Part shown: positions 49,880 to 58,977 of the stretch, in pieces | Layout: each line of letters begins with the position of its first letter | How positions within the stretch are numbered: the stretch's first letter is position 1 | DNA from: Lactobacillus kimbladii | GTDB taxonomy: Bacteria; Bacillota; Bacilli; Lactobacillales; Lactobacillaceae | Direction of reading: 5' to 3' | Assembly: GCF_000970755.1 (NCBI RefSeq) | Contig: NZ_KQ034007.1 | Location: forward strand, 210,226 to 274,225 | Length of the DNA: 64,000 nt | Notes under the pieces: generated by a model | The model's database searches: none | What the model was told of the DNA's origin: nothing | The model's input: the letters and a program-made list of their open reading frames with translations, nothing else | Program-made: the position numbers and the translations under genes

Positions 49880-51151
49880 ATGACACGATTGCAAAAAATG
49901 GTATTAAAGCCGAAAGAGCAGTTAGTGACACGGCTTTTTTTGTCACCAAAATTAAAGCAGAACTTAACCGTTCTTTCTTACAGCACTCATGATTTAATAA
50001 ACGCCATGAAAGAAATGAGTGCCAGCAATCCCTTTGTGACTTTGAAAGAGCCTAAGGGCGAGATGCAGAATTTGGAGTGGCTGCGCTCGCCTGAAGGAGA
50101 AAATTTAATAGACCATTTATTAATGCAAGTGGATTTAAGTGACTGGCACACTTGGGAAAAAGGCGCAGTCAAGGCTTTGATTTACCATCTTGATGAAGAT
50201 GGCTATTTGAGAATTGATTTGGCTAAAATTGCGGAACAAACTGAGTTTACGCTTGAAAAATTACTACGGGCAAAAAGCCTGCTTCAAAGTCTTGATCCAT
50301 GTGGAATCGGAGCTGCGAATCTGGCAGAATGTTTAGCACTTCAGGCAACACAAAAAGACAATTTTAATCCTGTAGCCCTTGAAATTTTGCTTAATAATCA
50401 GTTGGAAATGCTAGCTGACCCTAAAAAATGGCCTCACTCCAAGTTTTCAGTATCCGAATTAAATGATGCCCTTGCCAGCATCCAAACATTGGATCCTACA
50501 CCAGCTAGCGATTATGTAGTCGACAGTAATGTTCAATATTTGTTACCCGATTTGATTTACAAGGTAACAGATGGACGCATAACGGTAGAAAATTTTCAAA
50601 CGCAAATACCAGAGATGGTTTTTGATGAAAAAGCTTATCATGAGCTTAAAGAACAGTCAGATGAAAATAAGTACTTTTCTGAGCAAAAGCAGCGTTTCCT
50701 TGAGATGAAAAGTGCAATTGCAGAGCGTCAGAAAACTATCATGCGACTGGGCGAATATGTGGGCCAGTTTCAACATGCGTTTTTAACTACAATGCAAAAG
50801 CAGGAACTAAAGCCGCTCGGATTAAAAGAAACTGCACGAGCATTGAGCCTAGCACCGAGTACAATTAGCAGAGCCATTAAAGATAAATACGTCCAGTGTC
50901 AGAATAAAGTTTTCAGTTTAAAGATACTTTTCCCACGTAAAGTAACGACTGATTTATCTCAAGCGCGCATAGAATACGACTTGCAACAGATCATAAAAAA
51001 AGAAGATGCCCGTGCTCCTTTAAGTGATCAGCAACTGGTAGAAATTTTTGCCAAACATGATGTGACTTTAAGTCGGCGAGTGATTGCTAAATATCGTAAA
51101 AAGCTCAATATACCGAATAGTTATAGTAGAAAAGCCAAGTCAATTGATTAA
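49880..51151 (+). CDS. rpoN: RNA polymerase sigma-54 factor RpoN
   Basis: 423 residues. N-terminal activator-interaction region LFLSPKLKQNLTVLSYSTHDL, core-binding region with LHDLDEDGYL-like HLDEDGYLRI and LDPCGIGAANLAECL, and DNA-binding region ending in the RpoN box SRRVIAKYRKKLNIPNS (family ARRTVAKYRE), all visible. Sigma-54 directs transcription from -24/-12 promoters and needs ATP-dependent activators such as LevR/ManR, which in lactic acid bacteria mostly control mannose-family PTSs. None of those activators is in this window, but a remnant EIID gene is. AGAGGAGG lies nine bases before ATG. Confidence 0.95.
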   Translation: MTRLQKMVLKPKEQLVTRLFLSPKLKQNLTVLSYSTHDLINAMKEMSASNPFVTLKEPKGEMQNLEWLRSPEGENLIDHLLMQVDLSDWHTWEKGAVKALIYHLDEDGYLRIDLAKIAEQTEFTLEKLLRAKSLLQSLDPCGIGAANLAECLALQATQKDNFNPVALEILLNNQLEMLADPKKWPHSKFSVSELNDALASIQTLDPTPASDYVVDSNVQYLLPDLIYKVTDGRITVENFQTQIPEMVFDEKAYHELKEQSDENKYFSEQKQRFLEMKSAIAERQKTIMRLGEYVGQFQHAFLTTMQKQELKPLGLKETARALSLAPSTISRAIKDKYVQCQNKVFSLKILFPRKVTTDLSQARIEYDLQQIIKKEDARAPLSDQQLVEIFAKHDVTLSRRVIAKYRKKLNIPNSYSRKAKSID

Positions 51152-51158
51152 TATTGGC

Positions 51159-51196
51159 AAAAAAAATCCTAACGTAAAATTGCGTTAGGATTTTTG
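51159..51196. terminator. Bidirectional terminator after rpoN
   Basis: AATCCTAACG and CGTTAGGATT pair across TAAAATTG, with A- and T-runs on either side; it also serves the convergent reductase gene. Confidence 0.85.
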
Positions 51197-51211
51197 TGTT
51201 ATCAGCTAATT

Positions 51212-52153
51212 TTAAGGCAAATCATTACCGGCAGCTAAATAAATGTCATACCATTCTTGAGCTGTAAGGGAAATGTCTGCACCCTTGGCGCTGTCAATGA
51301 TATGAGCTGGCGTCATAGTCCCAATAATAACCTGTGTATTTGCCGGGTGCCGCAAAATCCAGGCAGCCGCAACTGCATTTTTAGAAACGTCTTTTTGATC
51401 AGCTACTTTTTGTAAAGCTTCGTTGACTTCTGGAAACTTAGGGTTACCAATGAAGTTGCCTTCAATTTGACCATACTGGAAAGGTGACCATGCCTGAACA
51501 GTCATGTTGTGTAAACGTGAGTAGTCTAAAACGCCCCGGTCGTGGTCAATGCTGCGCTTATCGGTCATATTGGTGTGAATATTGAAATCAATTGGACCAG
51601 TGTGCATAACGCTTAGTTGTAATTGATTAATTAACAATCTTTGACTGACTCCCGCTTGTAATAAGTCAACTTGCATCGGATTAAAATTTGAAACTCCAAA
51701 GTGCCGCACTTTGCCGTCTCTTTGCAATTCATCAAAGGCAGCGCCAACTTCAGCTGGATCCATTAAAGCATCTGGTCTGTGGAGCAGCAAACTGTCTAGA
51801 TAGTCAATTTTCATTCGGGAAAGAATACCATCAACGGCATTAATCAAATATTTTTTAGAAAAGTCGTACCTGGTTGTCTTGAAGTCCAATTTAGGATTTT
51901 CATAAATCCCCGTCTTAGATTGAATGTAAAAATCGTCGCGTTTTAAGGATGATTTTTGCAATGCTTCTCCGAAAATTTCTTCAGATTTACCATGACCATA
52001 AACATCAGCTGAATCAATATAGTTAATACCAGTTTCATGGGCAGTTTCTAATACCTTAACAGCTTCATCAACTGTCAATTTATTCATGCGCATAATTCCG
52101 AGTGCAATAGCTGAACCAGAAAAGTTGGTGTTGCCAATTTTAATTTGTCTCAT
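51212..52153 (-). CDS. Aldo/keto reductase
   Basis: 313 residues. Catalytic Asp and Tyr in YIDSADVYGHGKSEEIFGEAL (read across two pieces), Lys in YIQSKTGI, His in LLHRPDALMDP, and NADPH contacts near VIIGTMTPAHI. It is like YdhF-type reductases acting on aldehydes and ketones with NADPH. AGGAGGTACATT precedes the ATG on the minus strand. Transcribed alone, divergent from the following dehydrogenase gene. Confidence 0.9.
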   Translation of the reverse strand: MRQIKIGNTNFSGSAIALGIMRMNKLTVDEAVKVLETAHETGINYIDSADVYGHGKSEEIFGEALQKSSLKRDDFYIQSKTGIYENPKLDFKTTRYDFSKKYLINAVDGILSRMKIDYLDSLLLHRPDALMDPAEVGAAFDELQRDGKVRHFGVSNFNPMQVDLLQAGVSQRLLINQLQLSVMHTGPIDFNIHTNMTDKRSIDHDRGVLDYSRLHNMTVQAWSPFQYGQIEGNFIGNPKFPEVNEALQKVADQKDVSKNAVAAAWILRHPANTQVIIGTMTPAHIIDSAKGADISLTAQEWYDIYLAAGNDLP

Positions 52154-52340
52154 AATGTACCTCCTTTCTTTAGTATACGCTTTCTTGGAAGAGAAATTTA
52201 AAAAATGAGTGAGTTTTAATTTATATTTAGCAATAATAGCAAAAAGCCTAATATTTTTTTAAAAATAATTTTATTTTTATCATTATTTTGTATATAATAG
52301 AAATTACATAATTTTGAAAAACAAGTAGGAGGGAAAAATT

Positions 52341-53249
52341 ATGAGTAATAAAATAGGAGTTATCGGTGACGGTCACGTTGGCAGTACGGTAGCGCAGCAG
52401 TTAATATTAACGGGTTTAGTAGATGACCTCGTTATGATTGATGTTAATGAAGCAAAGGTTAGAGCAGATCAGCTTGATTTTCAAGACGCGATGGCAAATT
52501 TGAAGCATCACACTACTATTACGATCAATGATTATTCCGCCCTCAAGGATGCAGACATTGTCATTAGTGCTTTTGGAAATATTGAGTTGGAAGCAGGCGG
52601 CGAGCGCTTTGCAGAATTGAATTATAACCGTGAGCGGATTGGAGACATTGCGGAGTCAATCAAGAAGAGTGGCTTCAATGGTATTTTGGTTGCCATTACC
52701 AATCCAGTAGACGCAATTACTAATATGTATCAAGAGCTAACTGGTTTACCGCGCAAGCATGTCATTGGCACCGGTACTCTATTAGATACAGCCCGTATGA
52801 AGCGTGCTGTTGGTGAACGAATGAATGTAGATCCTCGTTCTGTTGAAGGCTTTAACTTGGGTGAACACGGTAATTCACAATTTACTGCTTGGTCAACCGT
52901 TAAAGTTTTGGAAAAACCAATTACTGAAGTAGCTGAAGCAAAACACCTTAAGCTTGAAGACTTAAACGATGAAATTAAGTTTGGTGGTCAAACAGTTTAT
53001 AAGGGTAAGCAATATACTAACTACGGTATTTCAGCTGCTGTGACTCGTTTGGTAGAAACTATTGAAAGTGATGCTCACACTGAAATGCCAGTTTCAAATT
53101 ACCAGGAAAAATATGGTACTTACTTATCTTACCCAGCTATTGTTGGTCGTGATGGTATTGTCCAAACTGTTGAATTGACACTGACTGATGAAGAAGAAAA
53201 GAAATTAAAGGCGTCTGCAGAAACAATTAAAGAAAAAGCAAACAAATAG
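52341..53249 (+). CDS. L-2-hydroxyisocaproate dehydrogenase-like (L-LDH superfamily)
   Basis: 302 residues. NAD-binding GVIGDGHVGSTVAQQL, then catalytic His in FNLGEHGNSQF and Arg/Asp pattern NPVDAITNMYQELTGL. The substrate loop GNIELEAGGERFAEL differs from lactate dehydrogenase (GAPQKPGETR) and is similar to L-HicDH of lactobacilli, which reduces branched 2-ketoacids such as ketoisocaproate. AGGAGGG lies nine bases before the ATG. It is followed by a terminator and the CRISPR locus. Confidence 0.85.
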   Translation: MSNKIGVIGDGHVGSTVAQQLILTGLVDDLVMIDVNEAKVRADQLDFQDAMANLKHHTTITINDYSALKDADIVISAFGNIELEAGGERFAELNYNRERIGDIAESIKKSGFNGILVAITNPVDAITNMYQELTGLPRKHVIGTGTLLDTARMKRAVGERMNVDPRSVEGFNLGEHGNSQFTAWSTVKVLEKPITEVAEAKHLKLEDLNDEIKFGGQTVYKGKQYTNYGISAAVTRLVETIESDAHTEMPVSNYQEKYGTYLSYPAIVGRDGIVQTVELTLTDEEEKKLKASAETIKEKANK

Positions 53250-53265
53250 TTCTAGTTTATTTAGT

Positions 53266-53298
53266 AAAAATGATGGTCACTAAGATCATCATTTTTTT
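53266..53298 (+). terminator. Intrinsic terminator before cas9
   Basis: AAATGATG and CATCATTT pair across GTCACTAAGAT, followed by Ts; it isolates cas9 from the dehydrogenase transcript. Confidence 0.8.
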
Positions 53299-53377
53299 AT
53301 TATATAAAAAAGATAGTGAATTATTTTCTTATAAGGGGTATTCTTATAGTAATGATAAAAAATAAAGGAGAAAATAG

Positions 53378-56300
53378 ATGAAAAGAGTTACTGAAGATTA
53401 TATTTTAGGTCTCGATATCGGGACCAACTCTTGCGGCTGGGCCGTGACTGATAAGAAAAATAATTTATTAAAGCTCAGAGGAAAAACAGCAATTGGCTCA
53501 CATTTATTTGAGGAAGGTCATACTGCTGCTGATCGGCGCGGCTTTAGAACTACTAGAAGACGTCTTAAGCGTAGAAAGTGGCGCTTAAGACTTTTGGAAG
53601 AGATTTTTGCGGAACCAATGGCTAAGGTAGATCCGGGATTCTTTGTGCGCCTGCATCAATCATGGGTTTCGCCATTAGATAAAAGCAGGAAAAAGTATCA
53701 TGCGATTGTGTTTCCAACAGCTAAGGAAGATAAGGCATTTTATCAAAAATATCCTACGATCTATCATTTGCGTGACGCATTGATGACCCAAGACCGTCAA
53801 TTTGATTTGCGGGAAATATTTTTAGCCATCCACCACATTGTTAAGTTTCGGGGGAATTTTTTACAAGATACACCTGTTAAAGACTTTGAAGCTTCCAAAA
53901 TTGAAGTAGGTCCTATTTTATCGAAAATCAACGGCGCTTTTGCGGAAAAGATAGTTGAAGATCAAGACCCTATTGAACTAAATGTCGCAAACGCTGCTGA
54001 GATTGAGGCTGTTATACGCGGTAAAGATGCGGATAAAACCCTTTATAAGATGGACAAGGTCAAGAAAATTGCCAAGTTATTAACAGATTCAACAGCAAAA
54101 GAAGAGAAAAATGTGGCCAAGCAAATTGCTAATGCCGTTATGGGTTACAAAACGCAATTTGAAACTATCTTAGGTAAAGAAATAGATAAAAGCGACAAGG
54201 CGCAATGGGAATTCAAACTGACTGATGGGGATGCAGATGATAAGCTTGAGGCTTTACTGCCAGACCTTGATGAAAATGATCAGACTATTATTGCTGAAAT
54301 TAAAAAGCTGTTTAGTGCGATTACCTTAAGTACTATTGTTGATGAAAACAAGAGTTTATCACAGTCAATGGTGGCCAAGTACAACAAGCATCATCAAGAT
54401 TATAAGTTGTTAAAAGCGTATATCGACACTTTGCAGGATCGCAGTATAGCTAAAAAGTTGCTGTTAGCCTATGATTTATACGTTAATAATAGACATGGTC
54501 GTTTGCTGGAAGCCAAAACAGAATTTAAGCAGGATGGCACTTTAACTAAAGAAGATTTTTACAAAACTGTGAAGGATAATCTGGATGATTCTGAGCTGGC
54601 GCGCAAGATCGCGCAAAAAATAGCAGCAGACAACTTCATGCCTAAACAGCGGACAAATAGTAATGGCGTAATTCCGTTTCAGCTGCATCAAATTGAACTG
54701 GATAAGATTATAGCTAATCAAAGTAAGTATTATCCCTTCTTAGCTGCAGAAAACCCGGTAGAAGATCACCGTAAACAAGCACCGTACAAGTTAGATGAAT
54801 TGGTCAGATTCAGAGTTCCTTATTACGTGGGCCCGATGATTACCCCTGATGAACAGGAAAAGACTTCCGGTAAAAGTTTTGCCTGGATGGTCAGAAAAGA
54901 AGATGGCCAAATCACCCCGTGGAATTTTGAGCAAAAAGTAGACCGGCAAGAATCCGCCAACAAGTTTATTAAGCGCATGACTATTAAGGATACTTATCTT
55001 TTAGGTGAAGATGTTTTGCCTGCTAATAGTTTGCTTTATCAAAGATTTGAAGTTTTAAATGAGCTTAATAATATCAGAATCAATGGTAGCAGAATCAGTA
55101 TTGACCTTAAGCAACAAATTTTCAATGATCTTTTTGAAGAAAAGAAAACTGTCACAGAAAAATCCTTGACAAGTTATTTGAAGCAAAATCTACATTTGCC
55201 AACTGTGGAAATTAAGGGGTTGGCAGATCCAACTAAATTTAATTCAAGTCTGGCGAGTTATTATCACCTCAAAAGCTTGCACGTGTTTGATAAGGAATTA
55301 GCAGATCCCCAATATCAAAAAGACTTTGAAAAAATAATTGAGTATTCGTCTATTTTTGAAGATAAAAAGATATACCAAGATAAGTTGCATGCTGAATTTA
55401 AGTGGCTAACACCTGAACAATTTAAGGCAATTTCGACTTGGCGTTTGCAAGGTTGGGGCAGATTATCATGTAGGCTCCTAGTTGAATTACATGATACAAA
55501 TGGCCAAAACATTATGGAGCAACTTTGGGATAGCCAAAAGAACTTTATGCAAATTGTGACTGAACCAGACTTTAAAGATGCAATTGCTAAGGAAAACCAA
55601 AATGTTACTCAAGTAAATGGTGTTGAGGAGATTCTGGCTGATGCTTATACCTCTCCTGCTAACAAAAAAGCTATTAGGCAGGTTGTCAAAGTAGTAGCTG
55701 ACGTTGTAAAAGCAGCTGGTGGTAAGAAACCCGCACAATTTGCGATTGAATTTACACGTGATCCTGATAAAAATCCACAATTGTCCCATATTCGTGGTAC
55801 TAAATTGCTTAAGGCATACCAAGAAACTGCTGGCGAATTAGTAGATCAGAAACTGACTGATAGTTTAAAGGAAGCGATGACCAGCCGTAAATTGCTTAAA
55901 GATAAGTACTTCTTGTACTTTATGCAGACAGGTCGTGATGCATACACTGGTAAGAAAATCAATATTGATGAAGTAACAACAAATTATCAGATCGATCATA
56001 TTTTGCCACAGTCATTTATTAAAGATGATTCTTTTGATAACAGAGTACTAACTGCTACTCCGCTAAATGCAGAAAAATCAGATGATGTGCCTTATAAGCG
56101 CTTTGCCAATAATTACGTTTCAGACTTGAAGATGACGGTAGGTGAAATGTGGAAACACTGGCAAAAGGCTGGCATTATTAATAAACATAAATTAGGTAAT
56201 TTGCTGCTTGATCCAGATAGATTAAATAAATTTCAAAAATCTGGTTTTATTAACAGACAATTGGTAGAAACAAGTCAAATAGTTAAATTAGTCTCAGTTA

Positions 56301-57559
56301 TTTTGCAAAATAAATATCCAGATGCAGAAATTATTACTGTTAAAGCTGGAGATAATTCGGCTTTGCGTCAACGGCTAAACTTGTATAAGAGTCGTGATGT
56401 CAATGACTATCATCACGCCATTGATGCCTACCTTTCGATTATTTGTGGCAACTTTTTGTACCAGGTTTATCCTAAGTATCGGCCATACTTTGTTTATGGC
56501 AAGTATAAAAAGTTCAGTCAAGACCCAGACTTGCAGAAAGATTTGATTAAACACTTCAAGGGCTTTACGTTTATGTGGCCATTATTGCAAAAGGATAATT
56601 CTGAGCGTAAAGCTCCGGAAGAAATTAAAGAAAATAATAGTGAGCGAATAGTCTTTTATAAGCACCCTGATATTTTTGATAAATTACGTAAAGCATACAA
56701 TTATAAATACATGCTAGTTTCAAGAGAAACCACAACCGAAAGCAGCAGTATGTTCAAAATGACTATTTTCCCTCGGGGAGAGCGTGATCGTAAAAAAACT
56801 AGAAAGCTGATTCCTAAAGGTAATGGACTCGATCCGAAAATTTACGGTGGTTACAGCGGCAATACTGATGCATATATGGTAATTGTCAAGATTGATAAGG
56901 CAAAAGAATCTATTTATAAAGTTATTGGCGTTCCGATGCGCGCTCTTACAAGATTAAACCAGGCTAAAAAACAAGGAAATTATCAGGAAGAACTCCACCA
57001 AGTGCTTGAGCCCCAGATCATGCTTGATAAAAATGGTAAGCCTAAGCGTGGTGTTAAAGGATTCAGAGTAATTAAAGATCATGTACCTTTTAAGCAAGTT
57101 GTCTTAGACGGTGACAAAAAATTTATGTTATATTCTGCTCAATACAAGACTAATGCCAAGCAATTGGCCCTTTCTCAGGAAACTATGCGAATAGTGACCG
57201 ACAATTTGAAAAAGGGTGAGGATCAAGATAAATTATTGGTAAAAGCATATGATGAGATTTTGCAAAAAGTTGATTGTTATTTATCATTATTTGATACAAG
57301 CAATTTTAGAAATGGTTTGCATTTAGGTAGAAACAAGTTTATTGATTTAGAAGTTAATGATAAAAAAATCACTTTAAGTAATATTCTGAATGGCTTACAT
57401 GATAATATGGTATTAGGTAATTTGAAAAACATTGGAATTGGGACACCTCTAGGACAAATGCAAGAAAAGTCTGGTATTACATTATCACCAGAAGCAGTAT
57501 TAATCTTCCAGTCACCAACTGGTCTTTTTGAAAAACGGGTTAAGATAGCTGATTTGTAA
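53378..57559 (+). CDS. cas9: Type II-A Cas9 endonuclease
   Basis: 1393 residues, the size of large subtype II-A Cas9 proteins. RuvC-I YILGLDIGTNSCGWAV with catalytic Asp13; Arg-rich bridge helix RGFRTTRRRLKRRKWRL; RuvC-II FAIEFTRD with Glu791; HNH NYQIDHILPQSF with His874; RuvC-III DYHHAIDAYL with His1012 and Asp1016. All catalytic residues are intact, so it should cut both strands of DNA guided by crRNA and tracrRNA. AAAGGAG lies nine bases before the ATG. TATAGT at about 53345 is a possible -10. Followed by its own terminator, so cas9 is transcribed apart from cas1-cas2-csn2. The PAM is not deducible here. Confidence 0.97.
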   Translation: MKRVTEDYILGLDIGTNSCGWAVTDKKNNLLKLRGKTAIGSHLFEEGHTAADRRGFRTTRRRLKRRKWRLRLLEEIFAEPMAKVDPGFFVRLHQSWVSPLDKSRKKYHAIVFPTAKEDKAFYQKYPTIYHLRDALMTQDRQFDLREIFLAIHHIVKFRGNFLQDTPVKDFEASKIEVGPILSKINGAFAEKIVEDQDPIELNVANAAEIEAVIRGKDADKTLYKMDKVKKIAKLLTDSTAKEEKNVAKQIANAVMGYKTQFETILGKEIDKSDKAQWEFKLTDGDADDKLEALLPDLDENDQTIIAEIKKLFSAITLSTIVDENKSLSQSMVAKYNKHHQDYKLLKAYIDTLQDRSIAKKLLLAYDLYVNNRHGRLLEAKTEFKQDGTLTKEDFYKTVKDNLDDSELARKIAQKIAADNFMPKQRTNSNGVIPFQLHQIELDKIIANQSKYYPFLAAENPVEDHRKQAPYKLDELVRFRVPYYVGPMITPDEQEKTSGKSFAWMVRKEDGQITPWNFEQKVDRQESANKFIKRMTIKDTYLLGEDVLPANSLLYQRFEVLNELNNIRINGSRISIDLKQQIFNDLFEEKKTVTEKSLTSYLKQNLHLPTVEIKGLADPTKFNSSLASYYHLKSLHVFDKELADPQYQKDFEKIIEYSSIFEDKKIYQDKLHAEFKWLTPEQFKAISTWRLQGWGRLSCRLLVELHDTNGQNIMEQLWDSQKNFMQIVTEPDFKDAIAKENQNVTQVNGVEEILADAYTSPANKKAIRQVVKVVADVVKAAGGKKPAQFAIEFTRDPDKNPQLSHIRGTKLLKAYQETAGELVDQKLTDSLKEAMTSRKLLKDKYFLYFMQTGRDAYTGKKINIDEVTTNYQIDHILPQSFIKDDSFDNRVLTATPLNAEKSDDVPYKRFANNYVSDLKMTVGEMWKHWQKAGIINKHKLGNLLLDPDRLNKFQKSGFINRQLVETSQIVKLVSVILQNKYPDAEIITVKAGDNSALRQRLNLYKSRDVNDYHHAIDAYLSIICGNFLYQVYPKYRPYFVYGKYKKFSQDPDLQKDLIKHFKGFTFMWPLLQKDNSERKAPEEIKENNSERIVFYKHPDIFDKLRKAYNYKYMLVSRETTTESSSMFKMTIFPRGERDRKKTRKLIPKGNGLDPKIYGGYSGNTDAYMVIVKIDKAKESIYKVIGVPMRALTRLNQAKKQGNYQEELHQVLEPQIMLDKNGKPKRGVKGFRVIKDHVPFKQVVLDGDKKFMLYSAQYKTNAKQLALSQETMRIVTDNLKKGEDQDKLLVKAYDEILQKVDCYLSLFDTSNFRNGLHLGRNKFIDLEVNDKKITLSNILNGLHDNMVLGNLKNIGIGTPLGQMQEKSGITLSPEAVLIFQSPTGLFEKRVKIADL

Positions 57560-57562
57560 ACT

Positions 57563-57600
57563 AAAATAGGGAAGCGAAATAATCCGATTCCCTATTTTTG
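57563..57600 (+). terminator. Intrinsic terminator after cas9
   Basis: AAAATAGGGAA pairs with TTCCCTATTTT across a 14-base loop, then T-run. It lies back to back with the tracrRNA terminator. Confidence 0.85.
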
Positions 57601-57605
57601 TGCAT

Positions 57606-57739
57606 AAAAAAACCTCCGCTATAGAGCTGAGGCAGGACGGTAATAACCGCGTTGAAACTTCGTATCTAAAAGATACATTGTTTGATTTTAAATCTGGTTG
57701 TTAGATCAATAATGATTAGATCGTTGGTAGCTAACCAAC
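57606..57739 (-). ncRNA. tracrRNA
   Basis: On the minus strand, about 134 bases. The anti-repeat (57722-57685) pairs with the array repeat with a two-base bulge and a few mismatches or G-U pairs. Upstream of it is a short hairpin GTTGGT-TAGCT-ACCAAC. Downstream come a nexus-like hairpin GTATCTTTTAGATAC, a hairpin CGGTTATTACCG and a terminator (CCTC and GAGG stem with GCT/AGC, then seven Ts). Promoter: TTGTAT at 57773-57768, 16 bases, extended -10 TGTTATACT at 57754-57746. The position between cas9 and cas1 on the opposite strand is a known II-A arrangement. Confidence 0.85.
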
Positions 57740-57753
57740 AACTATAGTATAAC
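57724..57753 (+). promoter_or_regulatory. Possible promoter of cas1-cas2-csn2, overlapping the tracrRNA promoter
   Basis: TTGGTA (57724-57729), 18 bases, TATAAC (57748-57753) on the plus strand. Its -10 shares four bases with the tracrRNA -10 (57746-57751) on the other strand, so RNA polymerase could serve only one of them at a time. Confidence 0.4.
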
Positions 57754-57782
57754 ATTTATTTTTAAAAATACAAGGAGGAAAT

Positions 57783-58694
57783 ATGGGATGGAGATCAGTA
57801 ATCATCACGCAGCATGCTAAATTGACTTATTCAATGCAAATGATGATTGTACAAACTCGTGATGGCATAAACCAAATACCAATTGAGGATATTAATTTAT
57901 TGCTCGTTTCAACGACACAGGCAGTGATTACCAGCGCCCTCATTAGTAAATTGGCGCAAAATCAAACCAAAATTATATTTGTTGATGAAAAAGGTAATCC
58001 TATCGTTGAAACAGCTGTTTATTATCCGGGAACAAGGAATATGGCTAAATTAACGCAACAATTTAATTGGGATGAACATTTAAAAGAGGTGTTGTGGACA
58101 AAGATAGTTAGTCAAAAGATCAAAAATCAGATTGCGGTTTTAGCTAATTATCATTTGAATAAGGACGAGGTTCAGAGTGAACTGGACCAGTTAGAAATTA
58201 ATGATGAAAGCAACCGAGAGGCAATTGCAGCCCGTAAATATTTTATGCTTTTATTTGATAAGAATTTTGTTAGGCGTGATACCAGTGCCATTAATGCAGC
58301 ATTGGATTATGGTTATGCTATTTTGCTTTCAAGCTTTAATAGAGAAATTGCGATGAATGGCTATCTGACATATTTTGGCATTCATCACTGTTCCCAGGAA
58401 AACCAGTTTAATTTGGCCTCGGACTTAATGGAACCCTTTCGACCATTTGTAGATTATTGGGTTAAGGCCCACGAAAAGATTAAGGAATTAACGCCTGATA
58501 TTAAGTATGGGCTAGTTGAACTTTTAAGTTTAGAAATTAAGTTTAATGGTAAAAAGACGCTTTTGACCAATGCTATTACGGTTTATGTACGAGAATGTAT
58601 AAAGTTTCTTAGTGGAGAAAGTAAAAAATTACCAGAAATGGAGATGAGTTTGACTAATGAGGTACCGAATAATGCGCTTAATGATAATGTTTGA
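57783..58694 (+). CDS. cas1: CRISPR adaptation endonuclease Cas1
   Basis: 303 residues, II-A size. GWRSVIITQHAKLTYS start, metal-binding Glu in the ALDYGYAILLSSFNREIAM region (about 180-200), His in GIHHCSQENQFNLASDLMEPFRPF and the acidic residues of DLMEPFR. With Cas2 it integrates new spacers at the leader end. AAGGAGG lies five bases before the ATG and overlaps the -35 of the tracrRNA promoter on the other strand. Confidence 0.97.
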   Translation: MGWRSVIITQHAKLTYSMQMMIVQTRDGINQIPIEDINLLLVSTTQAVITSALISKLAQNQTKIIFVDEKGNPIVETAVYYPGTRNMAKLTQQFNWDEHLKEVLWTKIVSQKIKNQIAVLANYHLNKDEVQSELDQLEINDESNREAIAARKYFMLLFDKNFVRRDTSAINAALDYGYAILLSSFNREIAMNGYLTYFGIHHCSQENQFNLASDLMEPFRPFVDYWVKAHEKIKELTPDIKYGLVELLSLEIKFNGKKTLLTNAITVYVRECIKFLSGESKKLPEMEMSLTNEVPNNALNDNV

Positions 58695-58977
58695 TTTACC
58701 AACAGAGACAGCTGAAGAACGAAAAGAATATCGCCAATTTCATAAAAAGTTGATTAATGAGGGCTTTTTAATGGTGCAATTTTCAGTATATGTGCGAGTC
58801 TGTGTTACCAGACAAACCGCTAAGTTTTTGGAAAATCGTATTAGAAAATTCTTGCCTCGCGGAGGCCTAGTACAGTCATTAATGGTTACTGAAAAGCAAT
58901 ATAATGACATGCATTTTTTAGTCGGTAAGCCAATTGACGATGTGCGTAATACATCAGATAGGACGGTAATTTTATGA
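58657..58977 (+). CDS. cas2: CRISPR adaptation protein Cas2
   Basis: 106 residues. MRLMIMFDLPTETAEERKEY with the conserved Asp at the end of the first strand, and FLMVQFSVYVRVC. It forms the scaffold of the Cas1-Cas2 integration complex. The gene overlaps cas1 by 38 bases and ends in the start of csn2. ATG 58657 gives the normal MRYRIMR start. Confidence 0.96.
   Translation: MRYRIMRLMIMFDLPTETAEERKEYRQFHKKLINEGFLMVQFSVYVRVCVTRQTAKFLENRIRKFLPRGGLVQSLMVTEKQYNDMHFLVGKPIDDVRNTSDRTVIL

Noticed and set aside
53300-53377. Self-repression of cas9 by a long-form tracrRNA as in Streptococcus pyogenes
   Set aside because: I found no convincing match between the tracrRNA 5' region and the cas9 promoter region, and no sign of a second upstream tracrRNA start.
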